Program-made: the position numbers and the translations under genes | From: Macrobrachium rosenbergii | Lineage: Eukaryota > Arthropoda > Malacostraca > Decapoda > Palaemonidae | Direction: 5' to 3' | DNA length: 64,000 nucleotides | NCBI RefSeq assembly: GCF_040412425.1 | Contig: NC_089783.1 | Coordinates: forward strand, 43,001,625 to 43,065,624 | Shown: in pieces, positions 40,719-55,700 of the stretch | How the letters are laid out: every line of letters starts with the position of its first letter | Numbering within the stretch: the stretch's first letter is position 1 | Notes under the pieces: generated by a model | Database searches by the model: none | Told to the model about the DNA's origin: nothing | The model's input: the letters and a program-made list of their open reading frames with translations, nothing else

Positions 40719-43700
40719 CCCATTCTTCATACAGTCACCTGAAAAACTTCACTGGACATATGAAAAAATAGAGTTTTTTCGGTTGTATCAAACTCATCTA
40801 CACTGCAATAATAATGACAATTCATTGAAGAATATGACCTTTATTAAAATTTACCATAAAGTACCATCATATAATGCAAGGATAGAAACAGATGGAAAGA
40901 TTAAATAAAACTGCTTACATGAACTTTACCAGACATGTTATGGACAAATAAAATCAAAACATATGTAAAATCTTCTGATTAACACAAGTATTAATGATAG
41001 TTTACAAAGGAACACTACCTGTACCAACACTTACTGAAAAATAACACAAGAAAACATGAAAAATACCAACAAAAGTCTTGAAAGAAGCCAGCATTCAATA
41101 CTAATGCCGAAGTAAACAGACATTTGTGAACAAATTAACTGAGAACATTGTTATATATATTTACTGACTCATGTTATAACAGTAATGGCAGCTGATTAGA
41201 ATTAAAGAAATTTACAACTCTTAAAACATAATATATTAGGCATATCTACATACATACAGTACTTACTCCTTTAAATAACCTAAAGTTTTCACAACAGTAT
41301 TCGCTGGCTGTCTTTTGTTTCTTTACTTCATTATCACTTACTAAATCAAGAGCATAGAAAATGACATTTTTATAATAAAATAAAGTTTTATATATACTTA
41401 CCCAGTAATTACATAGCTATTAGTTTCTTTTAACAGCCAGCTTAAAATTTTGAAATTGCAGGCCACGCTAGTTTGTTTTGGTTATGGCGACATGCCCCAC
41501 CCACTTTCGGGTGTAAAAAGAGGTACAAAACAGCAAAGAGCTTCAATTTGTTTATGCCCTTATGTTCAAGAGAGGGGAGGCAGGAGGGCTCCGATCATGT
41601 AATTACTGGGTAAGTATGTATAGAACTTTACTTTATTATAAAAATGTCATTTCTATATAAGTAACTTACCCAGTAATTACATAGCTGATTCCCATATTCA
41701 ATGGAGGTGGGAGGGTTGGACATATCTACCCCAAAACATTATTACTAGTAATGAGTTTGAGAATAGAAATTTGCTAACATTGAATCACTGTTGTTGAACC
41801 TTACATGATAAGAGAGCTGCTACAAGTAGATACTGCCCCTGGTTGGCACTCATCTTATCCAGTAGAGGCAAGGCGGTAAAGCCTTGAGGGCCTACTACTA
41901 GTGGGTGCTTTGTAGCAATGGACTAATTTCCGAGGGCTAGCAAAGTAAAACAAGATGCCCCCTGCTCAGGGAGCAGTGCCACACAAAATAACCGGAGCAA
42001 ATAGTCACGATAACCACCAAAAACCAAATTAATAATACCAATGCCCAACCATTAAAACCAAAAGACTGGAGGGTACTCCAAAGTATGTAGTACTCCCAGG
42101 CTCCCCAAAAACTCAACACCCTAAGCAAGGCGAAGAGATTAAAGAAAGGACATTGCTTTCTACATTTCCTCCCCCAACACCATGCCAGCCGCGTGAAATG
42201 GACCCAAGGTACTGCACTGATCATAAGTAGTTTCGATATCCCTTAAGTAATGCATGCAAACACCGACTTGCACTTCCAAAATGTCACTTGCACAGTCGAT
42301 GTGAGGGATAAATTGCGCTTAAAATGCCAAAGACATAGCAACCGCTCTGATCTCATGGGCTTTTACCTTGCAGGAGGAGAAAGAGTCTTTGCTCACCATG
42401 GAATGTGCTTCTGAAATCAATTTCCTGAGAAAGAATGTCAGGGCATTCTTGGACAAGGGTCGAGAGGGATAATTCACAGAACACCAAAGGTTCCTTGAGG
42501 TACCACGAATATTCTGCGTTCTGTGAAGATAAAACTTAAGGGCCCTTACTGGACACAGAGTTCTTCCTTCTTCACACTATCTCGGACAAGCTCTTAATCA
42601 TAAATGAACGGGGCCATGGACTCAATGGCAATTCGTTCTTAGCTAAAAAGTCTAGGGAAAAGGAGTAAACTGCATTTCCCTGAGAAAATCCGATATTTCT
42701 GTCCAAAGCATGGACTTCACTGGATCTTTTGGCAGTGGCCAAGGCAACCAGAAAAAGTTTTTATGGTAAGATCCCTTAAAGAGATAGACTGAATGAGCTC
42801 AAAAAGTGAATTGGCCAGCCACTTAATTACCACTTCTAGATTCCAGGATAGCAAAGGTTTTTCCTCAAGCTTTGTGGTATCAAAGAACTTAATAAGATCG
42901 GACAAATCCTGGTTACACGATAAGTCCATTCCTTTATGGCAGAAAACTCAGCTAAGCATAGCTCTGTAGCCTTTAATGGTAGACGTGGAGAGTCGTTCAG
43001 TGGAGCACAGGAACAGAAGAAAGTCCGTTATTTCTGCTACAGAGGTATTAGAAGACACATTATTTCTTCTGCACCATGACCTGAAGATGGACCACTTAGC
43101 CTGGTACACATTATCTGATGACTGTCTTCTGCACTTCGCAATTGCGTCTGCAGCTGCTCTCGAAAAGCCCTTCTTTCAGAGCAGTCGTCTAACAGTTTGA
43201 ATCCTGTTAGGGCCAGAGAAGACAGGTTTTGGTGGAACCATCGGACGTGAGGTTGCCTGAGAAGTTGTTGATTCTGTGGCAGCAGTCTTGGGTAGTCTGC
43301 AAGAAGTTCCAGCAGATCTGGGAACCATTCCTTTGCTGGCCAGAAAGGGGCTATCAAAATCACGGATAGGTTTTGGTGAGACCGGAATTTGTTGATGACT
43401 TGTCTCACTAAACTGAGTGGGGAAAGGCATACAGATCTTTGCCCAACCAGTCCTGCAACACTGCATTGGTCGCCCAGAGCTTACACAGATCCAGACAAAC
43501 TAACGAGTCTAATGTCCATTCCGTGGGAAGGATCTGTTTCTGACAGCTCAATTCGTCCGCCAGTTGTCACTTGGGTGTTGTTCTGGTGTAACCAGAGAAG
43601 AAGACCTCTTGCTGCTTTGTACAGGGAGAAAGAATGAGTTCCCCTTTTTCTTGATGTACGCCAGTGCCTTCGTGCTGTCTGAATGCACTGCTACTGTCTT

Positions 43701-46700
43701 TCTGTGGACTTCTGAAGCGAAGCACTGTAGGCCCAGAAATATCTCCTGTAACTCCTTTACATTGATGTGCCAGTTTTGCTGTTCCCGAGACCAGGTACCT
43801 GACACTTCTTTTAACCATAAAAGGGGCCCCCAACTTAAGTTCGACGCGTCTGAAAAGAACTCTAGGCTGGGGTTCAGAGGTAGAAGAGATTTCCCTTCTA
43901 ATAGCCTCTTCTTGGAACTCCACCAACAAAGATCCTCCTTGATTTCCAACGCTATCGGGAACACAAACAAGTCTGGGAACTTTTTCCTGTTCCAGCTGGC
44001 TCTGAGGAAGAACTGCAGAGGTCTCAGGCGAAGTCTTCCCAGAGTGATGAATTGTTCCATGGACGAGAGCGTACCTAGAAGACTCATCCATTGATTGGCC
44101 CCGCAAGTTTAGTTCCAGAAATTCTTTCACTGCCTGGAGACACTTGTAAAACCAGAAAATCCCGAGAGTTGATCATCATTCCTAAATAAGGAATCTCCTG
44201 AGAAGGCGTCAGGAGAGACTTGTCCCGATTGATGAGGAGACCCAATTCTTGGGCCCAAGAGAAGAGTTGTGCGAATGTCCACCGTACATTGAGCTTTCAA
44301 GCAGAAATGTAGTAACCAGTCGTCTAGATATAGGGAGATCTTTATCCCCATCAGATAAAGTTATTTTGCTAGGGGAGCCAATAACCTGGTAAACACTTGT
44401 GGAGCCGTCGAGAGACCGAAGCACAGAGCCTGAAATTGGAACACTTTGCCCTGAAACACAAACCTGAGGTACTTTCTCGAAGTCGGATGCACTGGAATAT
44501 GAACATACACGTCCTGCATGTCGACGGACGCCATCCATTGTCCCTGGCGAATGGATGCAAGGACCGAATGGTTTGTTTCCATCCTGAAAGTTGTCTTTTT
44601 GACAAAGACATTTAAAGCACTTAAGTCCAAAACAGGTCTCCAGTCCCCCAATGACTTGAGTACTACAAAGAGACAGTTGTAGAATCCCGGAGAATGAATG
44701 TCCTCTACTACCTCTATGGCCTCTTTCTTAACAAGAGACTTGACCTCTAGCAAGAAAGCAGCAAATCTCTCTGAGCCTGGAGGGTAAGCCGTCAATTTGA
44801 CAGGCTTGCAGACTAGAGGAGGTTTGTTCAAAAAGGGGACAGTGTAGCCCTCCAGAACAGACACTATCTAGGGTTCCGCTCCCTTTTGTTCCCACCGTTC
44901 CCAAAAGCGGAGGGGCCACACTCCTACCTGAGTAAGGAGGACTACAACTTCATTTCTTGGCGGAAGACTTCTTGATGGAACGCTATGGGAAACAGGTATA
45001 TGCTCGTTCTAGTATGTGTCCTAGAACGGGAGCTCCGAAAGGGAGTAGGCTGCAACAGAGACAAAGATCTGGGAGGAAGAGCCGAAGAATCCTTGGGGCG
45101 TCTTGCAGATTGGGAGAGCAGGTCCCGAGTGTTCTTTTTCTGCAGGTCAGAGGCAATGTCTAGTACTGTAGCCTGGGGAAAAAGATGTGTCTTTTCCAAA
45201 GGGGAGCGGAGGAAGGCCGATCTCTGGGATGGAGTGACACCTTTTGAAGTAACTGTGTACTGTCGCAAATGCCCCGGTCAATACAGGAAAGTACTCCTAA
45301 GAGGTCCGTAGAAATGTCGATATAAAAAGGAGCAGTCTCCAAGCTTGCGCACTAGAGCACCCATCGCCCAGTCTAGGAAGCTCATCACTTCAAAGACCTT
45401 AAAAATACTCTAGAGAAGGTAAAAGTAAGTATACCTTAGTTTAACCAGACCACTGAGCTGACTCCCAGGGAAGGTGCTTCTCCCATTGCGTAAAACCTAT
45501 AACTCGACCTGGACAACTTGGAAGGCGGGAAACAAAAAACTGCCTTTACCTTGCTCCCTCTTCTCTTTTTTAAAATGTCAAAGTAGGTTCTGAAAAATAC
45601 TTAATCAACCTCATTTGCCTCATGACCGACACAAACTCACTGATCCGCGCTAGTCTAAATCGTACCCCGAGTTCCTGTTTGTGCTTGTGGCTGAGACTTT
45701 GCATAACTTTATCGCATCATATTTTTGCAATTATATTGTCATTAATAATTGGGAATAACAATGCCACACATGAAGAAGAGCCTGTTAAGGAAGTGATGAA
45801 GAAAAAGGAGCCTTTAACTGTTGAGGTTCAGAAAGAAATGATCGCCAAGCACGAGGCTGGAACACACATCTGGCTTAGCTCGAGAGTATGGCAGATCTAT
45901 GTTAACAATATGTACTGTTCTAAAGGAGAAAGAGGAAATTAAGGCATTAGACACTGCAGTAGGAGTAACAAGAATACCGTTTACGCAGCGCCCGCAAGCA
46001 ATGGATGAAATGGAGAAATTGTGGCTTCTCTGGCTGAGGCAGAAAGGGCTTGCAGGGGAATCAAGCCATGATTTCGCAGGAAGCCTTGACCATTTATGGA
46101 GAAGTCGCCAAGGACTTGCCAGATCTTTCTCAAATGGAATTCAAGGCAAGCCATGGATGGTTCCAAAAATTTATGAAACGAAAGGGGGTAAGGTCAGTTG
46201 TCTGGCACGTGCAGGCTGCGAGTGCATATACAAAGGCAGTCGAAGAGTGTGTGGAGAAGTTTAAAAGTTTTGTGGATTCTCAGGGTTACCAGCCCCAACA
46301 AGTACTGTATTCAGCTGTGATGAGACAGGACTTTTTCGGGAGATGCCGAAGAAGAACTATATTACATCCGAAGAAAAGAAAATGCCAGGACATAAGCAAA
46401 TGAAAGACCGCCTTACTTTTTTGTTCTGTGCTAATGCATCGGGGGATCTAAAAATAAAGCCATTGCTGGTTTATCATTCTGAGAATCCATGAGCATTTAA
46501 GAAACATAATGTGCAGAAGAGGCAGCTGTGTGTCGTGTGGAAGTCCAATGATAAAGCCTGGGTCACACAGGCTTTGTTCTTGCAGTGGGTGAACTAAGTG
46601 TGCTGCCCAACTATAAAAAGTTATTTAAAAGAAAATGGATTGCCGCTCAAAGCCGTACTTGTAATGGACATCGCACCTGCCCATCTGAAGGACATGAAAG

Positions 46701-49700
46701 ATCACGAGCTGTTGGACAGGCAGTTTGACTCCATCCACATTGTGTCCCTCCCTCCCAATACCACCACCATACTCCCGCCCATGGATCAGCAGGTCACATC
46801 CAACTTTAAAGAACTCTACACAAAGGCTCTGTTTCAAAAGATGCTTCAAGGTTACCGAAGCAACGAACCTGACCCTCAAGGAGTTTTGGAAGGAGCATTT
46901 TGATATCGTCAGCTGCTTAAAGCCCATTAATAAAGCATGGCAGGGCGCCACAAAAAGAATGCTCAATTCTGCATGGAGAAAACTATGGCCTGACTGCGTT
47001 CTTGAATGTGACTTCAAAGGTTTCATTCATGAGGACCAAACTGTGGAGATGATCATGTCATTTGGTAAAACCATGGGGCTGGAGGTAGACCACGAAGACA
47101 TGAACGAACTGATTGATGAACACGACGAGGAGTTGACAGTAGCTGAATTGAAGGAGATGCTTGAAGAGACAAAGAGAGGTGAGTTAGAGGAACTTTCTTC
47201 ATCCAAGGATGAGGTGGAAACAGTGCTGACTTTGCCAGTCATCCACAGATATCAGGAAGTGGTGTGAAATGTGGGAAAACTAAAGAAATTTGTAGAAACA
47301 AACAATCCAAGGCGCACAGAAGCAGAACGTGGCGCCAGTTTGTTTGATGATGTGGCGATGAGTTATTTTTAGTGCTAAAAAACTGCAAAAAAGCAAGTAT
47401 CACTCAACAGGCATTTTACCGTAACAAAAAGAAGTGATGCGGGCGAATCAAGTGTAAGTGAAAGCAAACGGGCGAAACATAGTGAAAAAAGAAAAATCAA
47501 CATCAACCAAGCCCCCGGTCCCAGTGTGAAGTCAGTGAGAAGTGGATGCCTGTCTCCCACCCAATAACCCACCACCATCCCCTCCCTCACCTGTCTACTG
47601 CCTCACTAGTGCTGTCCCGAACACTCGCTCAAGGTAAGATTCCCTTTCGATTTTTTATTGTTACCGTATTGCAGTTGATTGTTTTTATATTTTATTATTG
47701 TTAAATTTATTCTTTTATTTTTTTCTGTGAATTGTTACTGCTTTTACATATATACAGTACAGTAATGTTTTTACTGTCTCTTCTCCTTCCCTCCTTAACT
47801 AAACACTCCCTCCCTTACCTCAAGTCAGCTGTGTGTCACCATGGTGACGTAATTTTGCTCATCTTTTATGTTAAAATTTTATTGTGAAATGCTTTATTCT
47901 TATATTTATTTTGTTGAGTATGGTTATCATAAATGATATTTTGTTCATGCACTTAAAATAACTGTATTCAAGAGGGTACAAAGGGTTGATTTGGGGAAAT
48001 TCTTGAGTGTGGGACAAATTAATTGAATTCCCATTATTCCTTATGGGAATATTCGGATCGATATACGAACATGTGCAAATTGGAGTTTGGAACAAATTAA
48101 ATTTGTATACCGAGGAGCTACTGTATTATGGTTGAAAAGACTTAAAAGGAGAAACAGCAGTGCTTAAATTTATGATGCATCACTTAATTCCAAAAGGTAA
48201 GCCAAAATTTCATTAACATGAAAATATTACATACCTCAGCTTGTGAATTTGAATTATGCCTAAAGCGGAATGTTTGGGTTGTTGACAATCCACCATACTG
48301 AGTGACACCATGAATAGAATTTGAACATAATGTGGAAGATGCGGAATATCCTGAACTGCTTGATGATGATGACCTGGAATGGTGACATTCAATGTGTAAT
48401 AAAATATATGAAAAATAATGGATAAAGTAAATAAATTAAAAATTCAATCATCTGAAACACACTGAAGGAGCATCTTTAATCCTTCCAATATCGCCTTGTT
48501 TAGCTACTAGCTAGTTTAACAGAGATTTTTCAAGTGTTTGTCCCAAAGACATGATATTAATTTGAGTGAAAACAACCTGCACAAATGCTAATTATTTGTT
48601 AAAAATAGTAATAATATAACCATGTGATCAAATATTTACTTGTATTCTCTGGAAGCCTCCATAATAGGTGATAGATATTTGGCACTTAATCCAGGTGGGG
48701 ATGACACAGGACGACTTGTGCTGGGAGGTGGCATCACCTCTCCACTGTCTTCTTTTTTTTCCTCTTCCTCCTCCTCCTCTTCAACTGGGAAGAAGCTGAA
48801 ATAAAGCAATAAATGGTACACTCAAACCCAAGAAAATGGACATTTCTTATGATGAATACGATCATTACTAACCTGATAGTTTGGAAGCTTATGAAACAAA
48901 ATACTGCATGAAATTTAAACTGTCTGGTTATGAGTTTAACAATTTTCTCTGTTCTGTTCTTTACTGTACTGAAATTCTCCTAACTGAAACATCTTTTCTT
49001 TTCCCTTAAAGCATAAGCATGATGGGAGTCACAAAAATGTCCTAGTTTAAAATTATATGATTAAGAATTATGCCATCCCAATGTAATAATTACTGCATAT
49101 ATACATCTATAGAAAAATACCAGCTCATCACTTATCACATCACACTCACAAATTGCTTTTTATGAAAGCTACTGAACATTCAAGTTTCAATAAACAACAA
49201 ACAAATCTCTAGTGGCCAGTACAAGAATTTTCTGCTGTCAGTAGTTTCACTAATCATTCAAGTGATTATTTCTTTTTACCTTCCATACCTACACTGAATC
49301 TTTCACATACTTCACAAAGCTTTCAGTAGTAACATATACTGTACTGTAATTGCAACAAAAATTGAGTAATACAGTACCCAAACCTCTCTCTCTTCCTGAT
49401 AACTTCAAGTAACTTTCTAGAATTCTTTGCAACCCAATCCATTACACTTGAATTTCAGTTCAGGATGATTTATAAGTACTAGGCTTATAGTGGGAAAAAA
49501 AGTTCATAACCACCATTACGAGAAAAAATAAAAATTCCTGCCACCCAGCCTTCTCACAGCTTCCATAAAAAACAACACACTGTGATGCTCATTGCTACCA
49601 AAGTGTGAGAAATGACCACAAATGCAAAGTACTACCAGCAGGTTGCCTTTTACTTTATTTCTATTCCAATTTATAGTGTGATGTTCAAAAATCTATACTA

Positions 49701-52700
49701 TAAATTGGAATAAACTTGAAATGTTGTGGAAAAAAAAATTAACTCATTCTTCAGGCATTCTGTAATCTTGAGGAATCTATCAGCTTCAAGCCACACTAGG
49801 ATCCTCTTTAGGCAAGTGAATACAGGAATGTTGCACAGGCCAGTAAGAGTAGAAGAAAATAAAAACAAGTTATCAATGATATAACAATATTATGGCATAC
49901 AAACTGACCATTCAGTCTTTTAACAATATTTGTTTTGGTGCTCTCAAAATATGAGAAGTAATGACTGTCAAGTTTATAACAACTATCATTCAAATTTATA
50001 GTAGGGGTCACTTTAAATACAGCTACAGCACCTCATTACTCCCCATGTTTTGAGAGCACCCAATCTTACAAGTGTTTATGAGATTGAATGGCCAGTTTGG
50101 TATGCCTGAATTGATCTTTATGTCAATGATACTTATTCTTTCTATTCTTAGTATGAGTGGCTGAAAAAATATGGAAAATATACGAAAGGGACAAAGTGTA
50201 TAAAAGCTGGGGTAGAATGAACTGAAGGATAATGACAAGATGAAGGAACCAAAAGCAGGCCTTAAGAGACCCCTCAGAAAAATTAGAAATGGAAAAGTTC
50301 CAGAACCATGATGAATAATAAGCAGTTAGTTAAAAGCCACTGGAAAACCAGCTGGATGAAAAGTACAGATAGGTATTTTACTGGTAAGTAAGAAAATCCC
50401 ATTGGTTCACAAAGCAGAGATTTATGATAGGTACACAAGGCTTATAATCATCTACCTCTAACTTACGAGTGTTACAGACGCATATTAATTTATGGAAGAG
50501 TTACTGTGCATTATAATATAAATAATATGAAATTTTAGATGTAATCACCTATAATTCATTAAATTCAACATAACATCCTAAAACCACACATATCATACAA
50601 AAAATAAGAAACTTACCAGCCACCTTTAAGAAGATTACCAATTGTTTTGTCATCTCCATCATCTTGTTTGAGAAAATAGGCTGGTGTGGAGGCAATTTTT
50701 AGATTTTTTGCAAATGCTTCTGGATTGTTGGGCATTTTTAAAGTGAAATCGGCAATTACTGTTCCATTAATAGGGAGAAAGTCTTCTTCAAAGTTATCAT
50801 CCTGTTGAAGAAAAAAGCTTTCATGTTTCCAAAGTCTGTGCATGAACACATCCACACACACATACACTTTGCTCATTCTGCACCCATTATTCTCCCTGCT
50901 TTTACTATATCCTCTGCCTTTTACTACCTAGTAATGTCACAGATTACTCTTATACTGTAGATACTGTAGTGTATGGTGTGGTGAAGCTGAGCCCAATCAT
51001 GAAAATGTATATACAATTTAGCAATATTAGTACTATACTAAGCAAGCATCAAAATTCCTATTTTTTTTTCTGTATATCTGTGAATGAAAATCCCAACACA
51101 TCAACAGTGAATTTTACTAACTAAATCTAATTTAAAGCATTTAATGAAAGGTGTCACAATGAACTGGACAAGATCTTCCTGTAGCAGTTGAATATGCACA
51201 GTACTAAAAGTAAAATGTAGTTAACAAGTTACCAAGCTTGAGTATTTCCTAGATATCTTACAGCTGTGGCAGTTCTACATAGTTCCTAACATAAACTAAC
51301 CTGTACTTTACAACAGCACTCAGTTCATGAGATTTATTTAGGAATGTAAGACATCTAAAATGGCAACCAAGCAAAATAATAATTTAGCTGATAAGTAAAG
51401 TAGTCCATAAAGTTGATGGGTTACTAACAGAAAAATAGAGAGAATACCATGAAGAACAAAACTTAAAACCATTAAAATTAAATATCCAAAACACTTACAG
51501 GGTTTGAATCTACTTTAGTACCAGAGTTATCTTCACTTTGTAGATTTTTTTCCTCAATCTTATCTTCCACATCTTCTACTGAGATTGGGACATTAGTTGT
51601 AGGCTGCAAAACACCTGACAAAGTCCGGATATTTTTTTCTTGCTTAAAGCCTTCAGGTGGTGCATTTTCATCTTGGGTTTCAGGATACAGATGATTAGGG
51701 TCTGACACACCATTTGCTGTCTACAAGAGAAAAGGTATCCAAACATTAGTAACATACAGTACATTGCATTCCAGTCAGTAAAAAAAAAATACAATTTTTT
51801 TCTAAAATTAACAAAAAAGCATCTCACAATCAAGAAGAATCTTGTTAACTAAGAAAGAATTATACAGATCAAATCAATCTTTCTTTCACTGCATCAACCA
51901 TGGAATGAAATCTACTTTGCCCGCTAGAGGCCGAGGAAAGATCTGCACAACTTGGAGATCCCCTCAGCTGCCTCTTCTAAGAAACCTTTGCCTGTGGGGA
52001 TCTGTTGGATAGGTTTTAGCAATTCCAGGTTCTTATGGAGTATATGGCCAGCTTAAAAAGTATTTAAAAGAAATCATAAACGAACATCAAGAGTCAAATA
52101 ATTAGAACAGGAGTGTGAGGCCACATACAATGGAATAGCAGCTCCGCACACAAAACTTAGAAGCAAACACTGCAAATTCCAGAATTCTTTATTTTTCTGC
52201 CAGTGTATTTCTGAACTGGTATAGTAAGCTGAATTATCTTATTTGCAAGAAATAGTAAACTAAAAGGGTACATACCAATCAAACTATGAAAAACTGACTG
52301 ATTTTTCACTCATGAAAAAAATAAAATAAAATTCCATCATTACATTACAGTATTTTATATATTTTCTCTAAATGATTTCTGATGTAAGAATGCAGCTGTA
52401 CAGGATGCACAATCTGATTATAACCTGTCAAATCCCTCTCTGGCATACCCTATTACCATTAAGAGCTAGAGCAATGAGCATTTGAAGCTTAGTAATGGAA
52501 AACTTTAAAATACACGTAGTACAAGATAATGCTTAAATGTTAAAAACTCTGGAAATAGATTCAAAACACACATACTTTAATACATTACAACACTTGCATA
52601 CATAAAAATTACTAAAATTCAATTTTTAAAAAGTGTGGAAACAGTTCTCCCAATACCAGTTCTTACCCAATCCTAATGGGAAAATTTCACATAATATACT

Positions 52701-55700
52701 TTCATAGATTGTGCACTTGCACCTAAGTTTAATCAGGTGATTATGAAATTGGAAAAGGAAAAAGGGCAAACTAACCTTTGTGTTACAGGTGGCTCCATCT
52801 TGATGAATGGTGAATGGTGCAGCAAAATTTGTACCGTGATTTCCATCATCGCTAAAGATAGTGAACGGCTGTGATGGGGCCTCCTGGGCAATGTCTGCAT
52901 CTTTCTTCCCACATGCATTATCCTTAGGAAAAAAAAAAAAAAAATAAGCTAAACACTACTTTTAAACAAAATGTAATTTTTTAGTATAAACATACATCAG
53001 ATAAATTTTAAAATGCTATTTTTATAATAAAATTGAGTTTTATATATACTTTCCGAGTAATTACATAGCTATAGTTTCTAACTCACGGAAGCCTAAAATT
53101 CAAAATTCACGGCAGTGCTTCAATTTAGTGTAGGTGACTAGTCCCACCCACTAATGGGAATACCAGTAACGACTTAGAAGACAATCTCATGCTGTTTGTG
53201 CCTCATATCCACCAGAGGGGAGGAGGGTTGGCTCTGATTCTGTAATTACCTGGTAAGTATATATAAAACTTAATTTTATTATAAAAATAGTATTGTTATA
53301 TAAGTAACTTACCAAGTAATTACATAGCTGAATCCCATATTGACAGGAGGTGGGATACATGGACATAATCTACTCCAAAACATTAAGTCATGTAATGAAT
53401 TTGAAACAGAAAAGTTGCTAGCATTGAAAACAATGCTTGTTGTTTCCTTATCAGTTAAGAGAGCTACTGCAGGAGAATACTGCCTCTGGTTGGTGCTCAT
53501 CTTACAAAGCAGTATAGCCATGGAGCACCTCTACTTAAGTGGGACCTTTGCAGCAAAGGAGTATTCCAATGGCTAGCTAAGCATCAATAGGTGCCCTTGC
53601 CCTGAGCACAGTACCAATATAAAAAACAACCAGACAATAAAGTCACCTACACTGAAATAAAACCACAACCTGTCCACTGAGAGTGGTGGGTGCTCCAGGT
53701 ACATTGTACCCCTGGCTCCCCAAAACCAGGCACCTTACTACAAGGTGAAGAGATATTAGGGGAAAATCCTATGCTTCCTCCTGCAATACCATGCCAGTTA
53801 TTAATACTGGTTGCAAGGTACTGCAAAATTTTAACACTGTTTTAACTTTCATTAAAAATAGTGAGAAGGCGAAGACTGATTACACTTCAAGTAGGTCGAT
53901 TGCAAAATGGAAGTAAGGGGCATATTGTGCCTGCAAGCTAATGAGGTAGAAGCTGTTCTGACATCCTTAGCTTCCACCTAAAGTAAGCATAATGCTCTCC
54001 TGAATCTGAGATAGGTCTTAGAAATAAAGTCCATTTTGGATGAAGGGCAATGCTTTCTGAGTATGAGGTCGAAATGGGTCTTGCTCAGGTAATACCTGAA
54101 AACTCCAACTGGACAGAGGGCGCTCTATTCTTTGTCAGAGCCAAGATGTCTGTTAAGTTCTTAAGGGAGAAAGAATGGATCCAGGTCTTGGATAAGTCCT
54201 TGTTCTTGGCTAAAATCCAAGGGTAAACAAGCAAACCATGTCTCCTTGTGAAAAAGACCTAGTCTAGAACAATGGCTTGGATCTCACTAAAACGCTTTAG
54301 CAGAAGCCAAGGTCACCAGGAAGATAGCCTTCTGGGTAAGGTCTTTTCTGAGAAGAGGAGTGTTAAATCAAAAGAGGGACCTGTCAGTCACTTCAACACT
54401 ACGTTCAGGTTCCAGGAGACCAGATTTCCTTCCTTGCTTGAACTATTCAAAGGACTTGATGAAGTTGCTTAAAAACTGAGTTAGACGTAGCTCGACACCC
54501 TTTAATGGGGGAATACAAGAGATTCTAGATGTCCTCAGATAAAAGAGGCAATCTGCAATTCGGGTTTCAGATGTCTCGAAAGAAGAGAAGTAGAGTCTGA
54601 GACACCAGCTACGGAAAACCGCTCACTTACTCTGGTAGACGGAGTTAGAAGATTGACGTCTGTATTTGCAATAGTCCTTATAGTAAGTCTAGAAAAACCC
54701 CTTCATTCTGACATGCTTCCGGACAGTCTGAGGCCCATCCGGACAAGAGCGAGCCATCCTTGGTGGTATCTCCTGAAGTGAGGTTGACCAAGTAGACATG
54801 GATTGGGGAAGAAGTCTTGGAGAGTTCACCAACAACCATGGCAGGTTTGGAAATCATTATTTCATGGGTCAGAACAGGGCTATGAGGGTCACCATAATGT
54901 TGTGATGAGCCTGAAACGTGTTCAGCACTTTCTTGACTATGATGAAGGGCAGAAAGACGTAGGGGTCCAAACTGGACTGAACTTGCAGCATGGAGTCTGC
55001 TGCCCATGCTAGAGGGTCTGGGGCTGGGGAACAAAAGAGAGGAAGAAGGTTCCTTAAGGTGGCAAACAGGTCCAAAGTTGGCCTGTCCCATAGATTCCAT
55101 AGATCCTGACAGACAAAGGGATTCAAGGTCCACTCGGTGGTAAGAAGCAGCTTCTGATGGCTCAGTTCTTCTGCCAGAACTTATTAGTTGGCCTGAATAA
55201 ACTGGGAGACTAGAAAACTCGATTTTGATCGTCCACAGTAGAAGTTCTCTTGTTGTTTGGTGGAGAGAAAATGAGAGCGAGTCTCCTTGCTAACGTAATA
55301 AATGTTAGGACTGTGGTCCAGTCTAAATGGATTACCACAGTCTAGGAGTGAACTAGGGTCAAGAAGCACTGAAACCCCAGTGAATCGCTTTCAGCTCTCT
55401 GACTAGATGTGAAGGCTCCATTCTTTAGGGATATGTCCTGGAAAATTCCTGGTTCCCCAAGCGGGCTCTCCAACCTAGATCAAGGCGTTGAGAAGTCTAA
55501 GGCTACTTTCACACTATGAGTGTTGTTGTTGCAGATAGGTGCATTCACCGCACCGCAGAAAGTGCGGTGGTTTTTAAATTTTGCCACACACACCTGTGTT
55601 ATGCAGAATCGACAATATTTGAGACTTGTTTAATATTCAGTCTACGGTAGGCATCCACATAAAGTTTATTTTATTTAACAAGAGTAGATTACATGCTCAT

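Larger units (their letters stand above)
41358..45410 (-). mobile_element. DIRS-type retrotransposon, truncated, in BUB intron 6
   Basis: Coding on the minus strand. From its 5' side: end of gag (45400-44942, with [14 protein letters not shown] and [16 protein letters not shown]), RT (44864-44127: palm motif [14 protein letters not shown] near 44520, [14 protein letters not shown] near 44400, catalytic YLDDWLL near 44320), RNase H (about 44000-43600: [29 protein letters not shown]), LTLIAPFWP-type linker ([19 protein letters not shown], 43370-43310), and tyrosine recombinase start ([14 protein letters not shown]...LRDLTIKTF, 42850-42750). Frameshifts between parts. The foldback end is at 41358-41690; the gag side is cut near 45410. 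Same family as 53015-60110. Confidence 0.88.

Noticed and set aside
43564..44094. 176-codon plus-strand ORF
   Set aside because: Shadow of the minus-strand DIRS RNase H frames; no resemblance of its own.
47027..47242. Serine-rich minus-strand ORF
   Set aside because: Antisense of the acidic C-terminal tail of the Tigger-type transposase.
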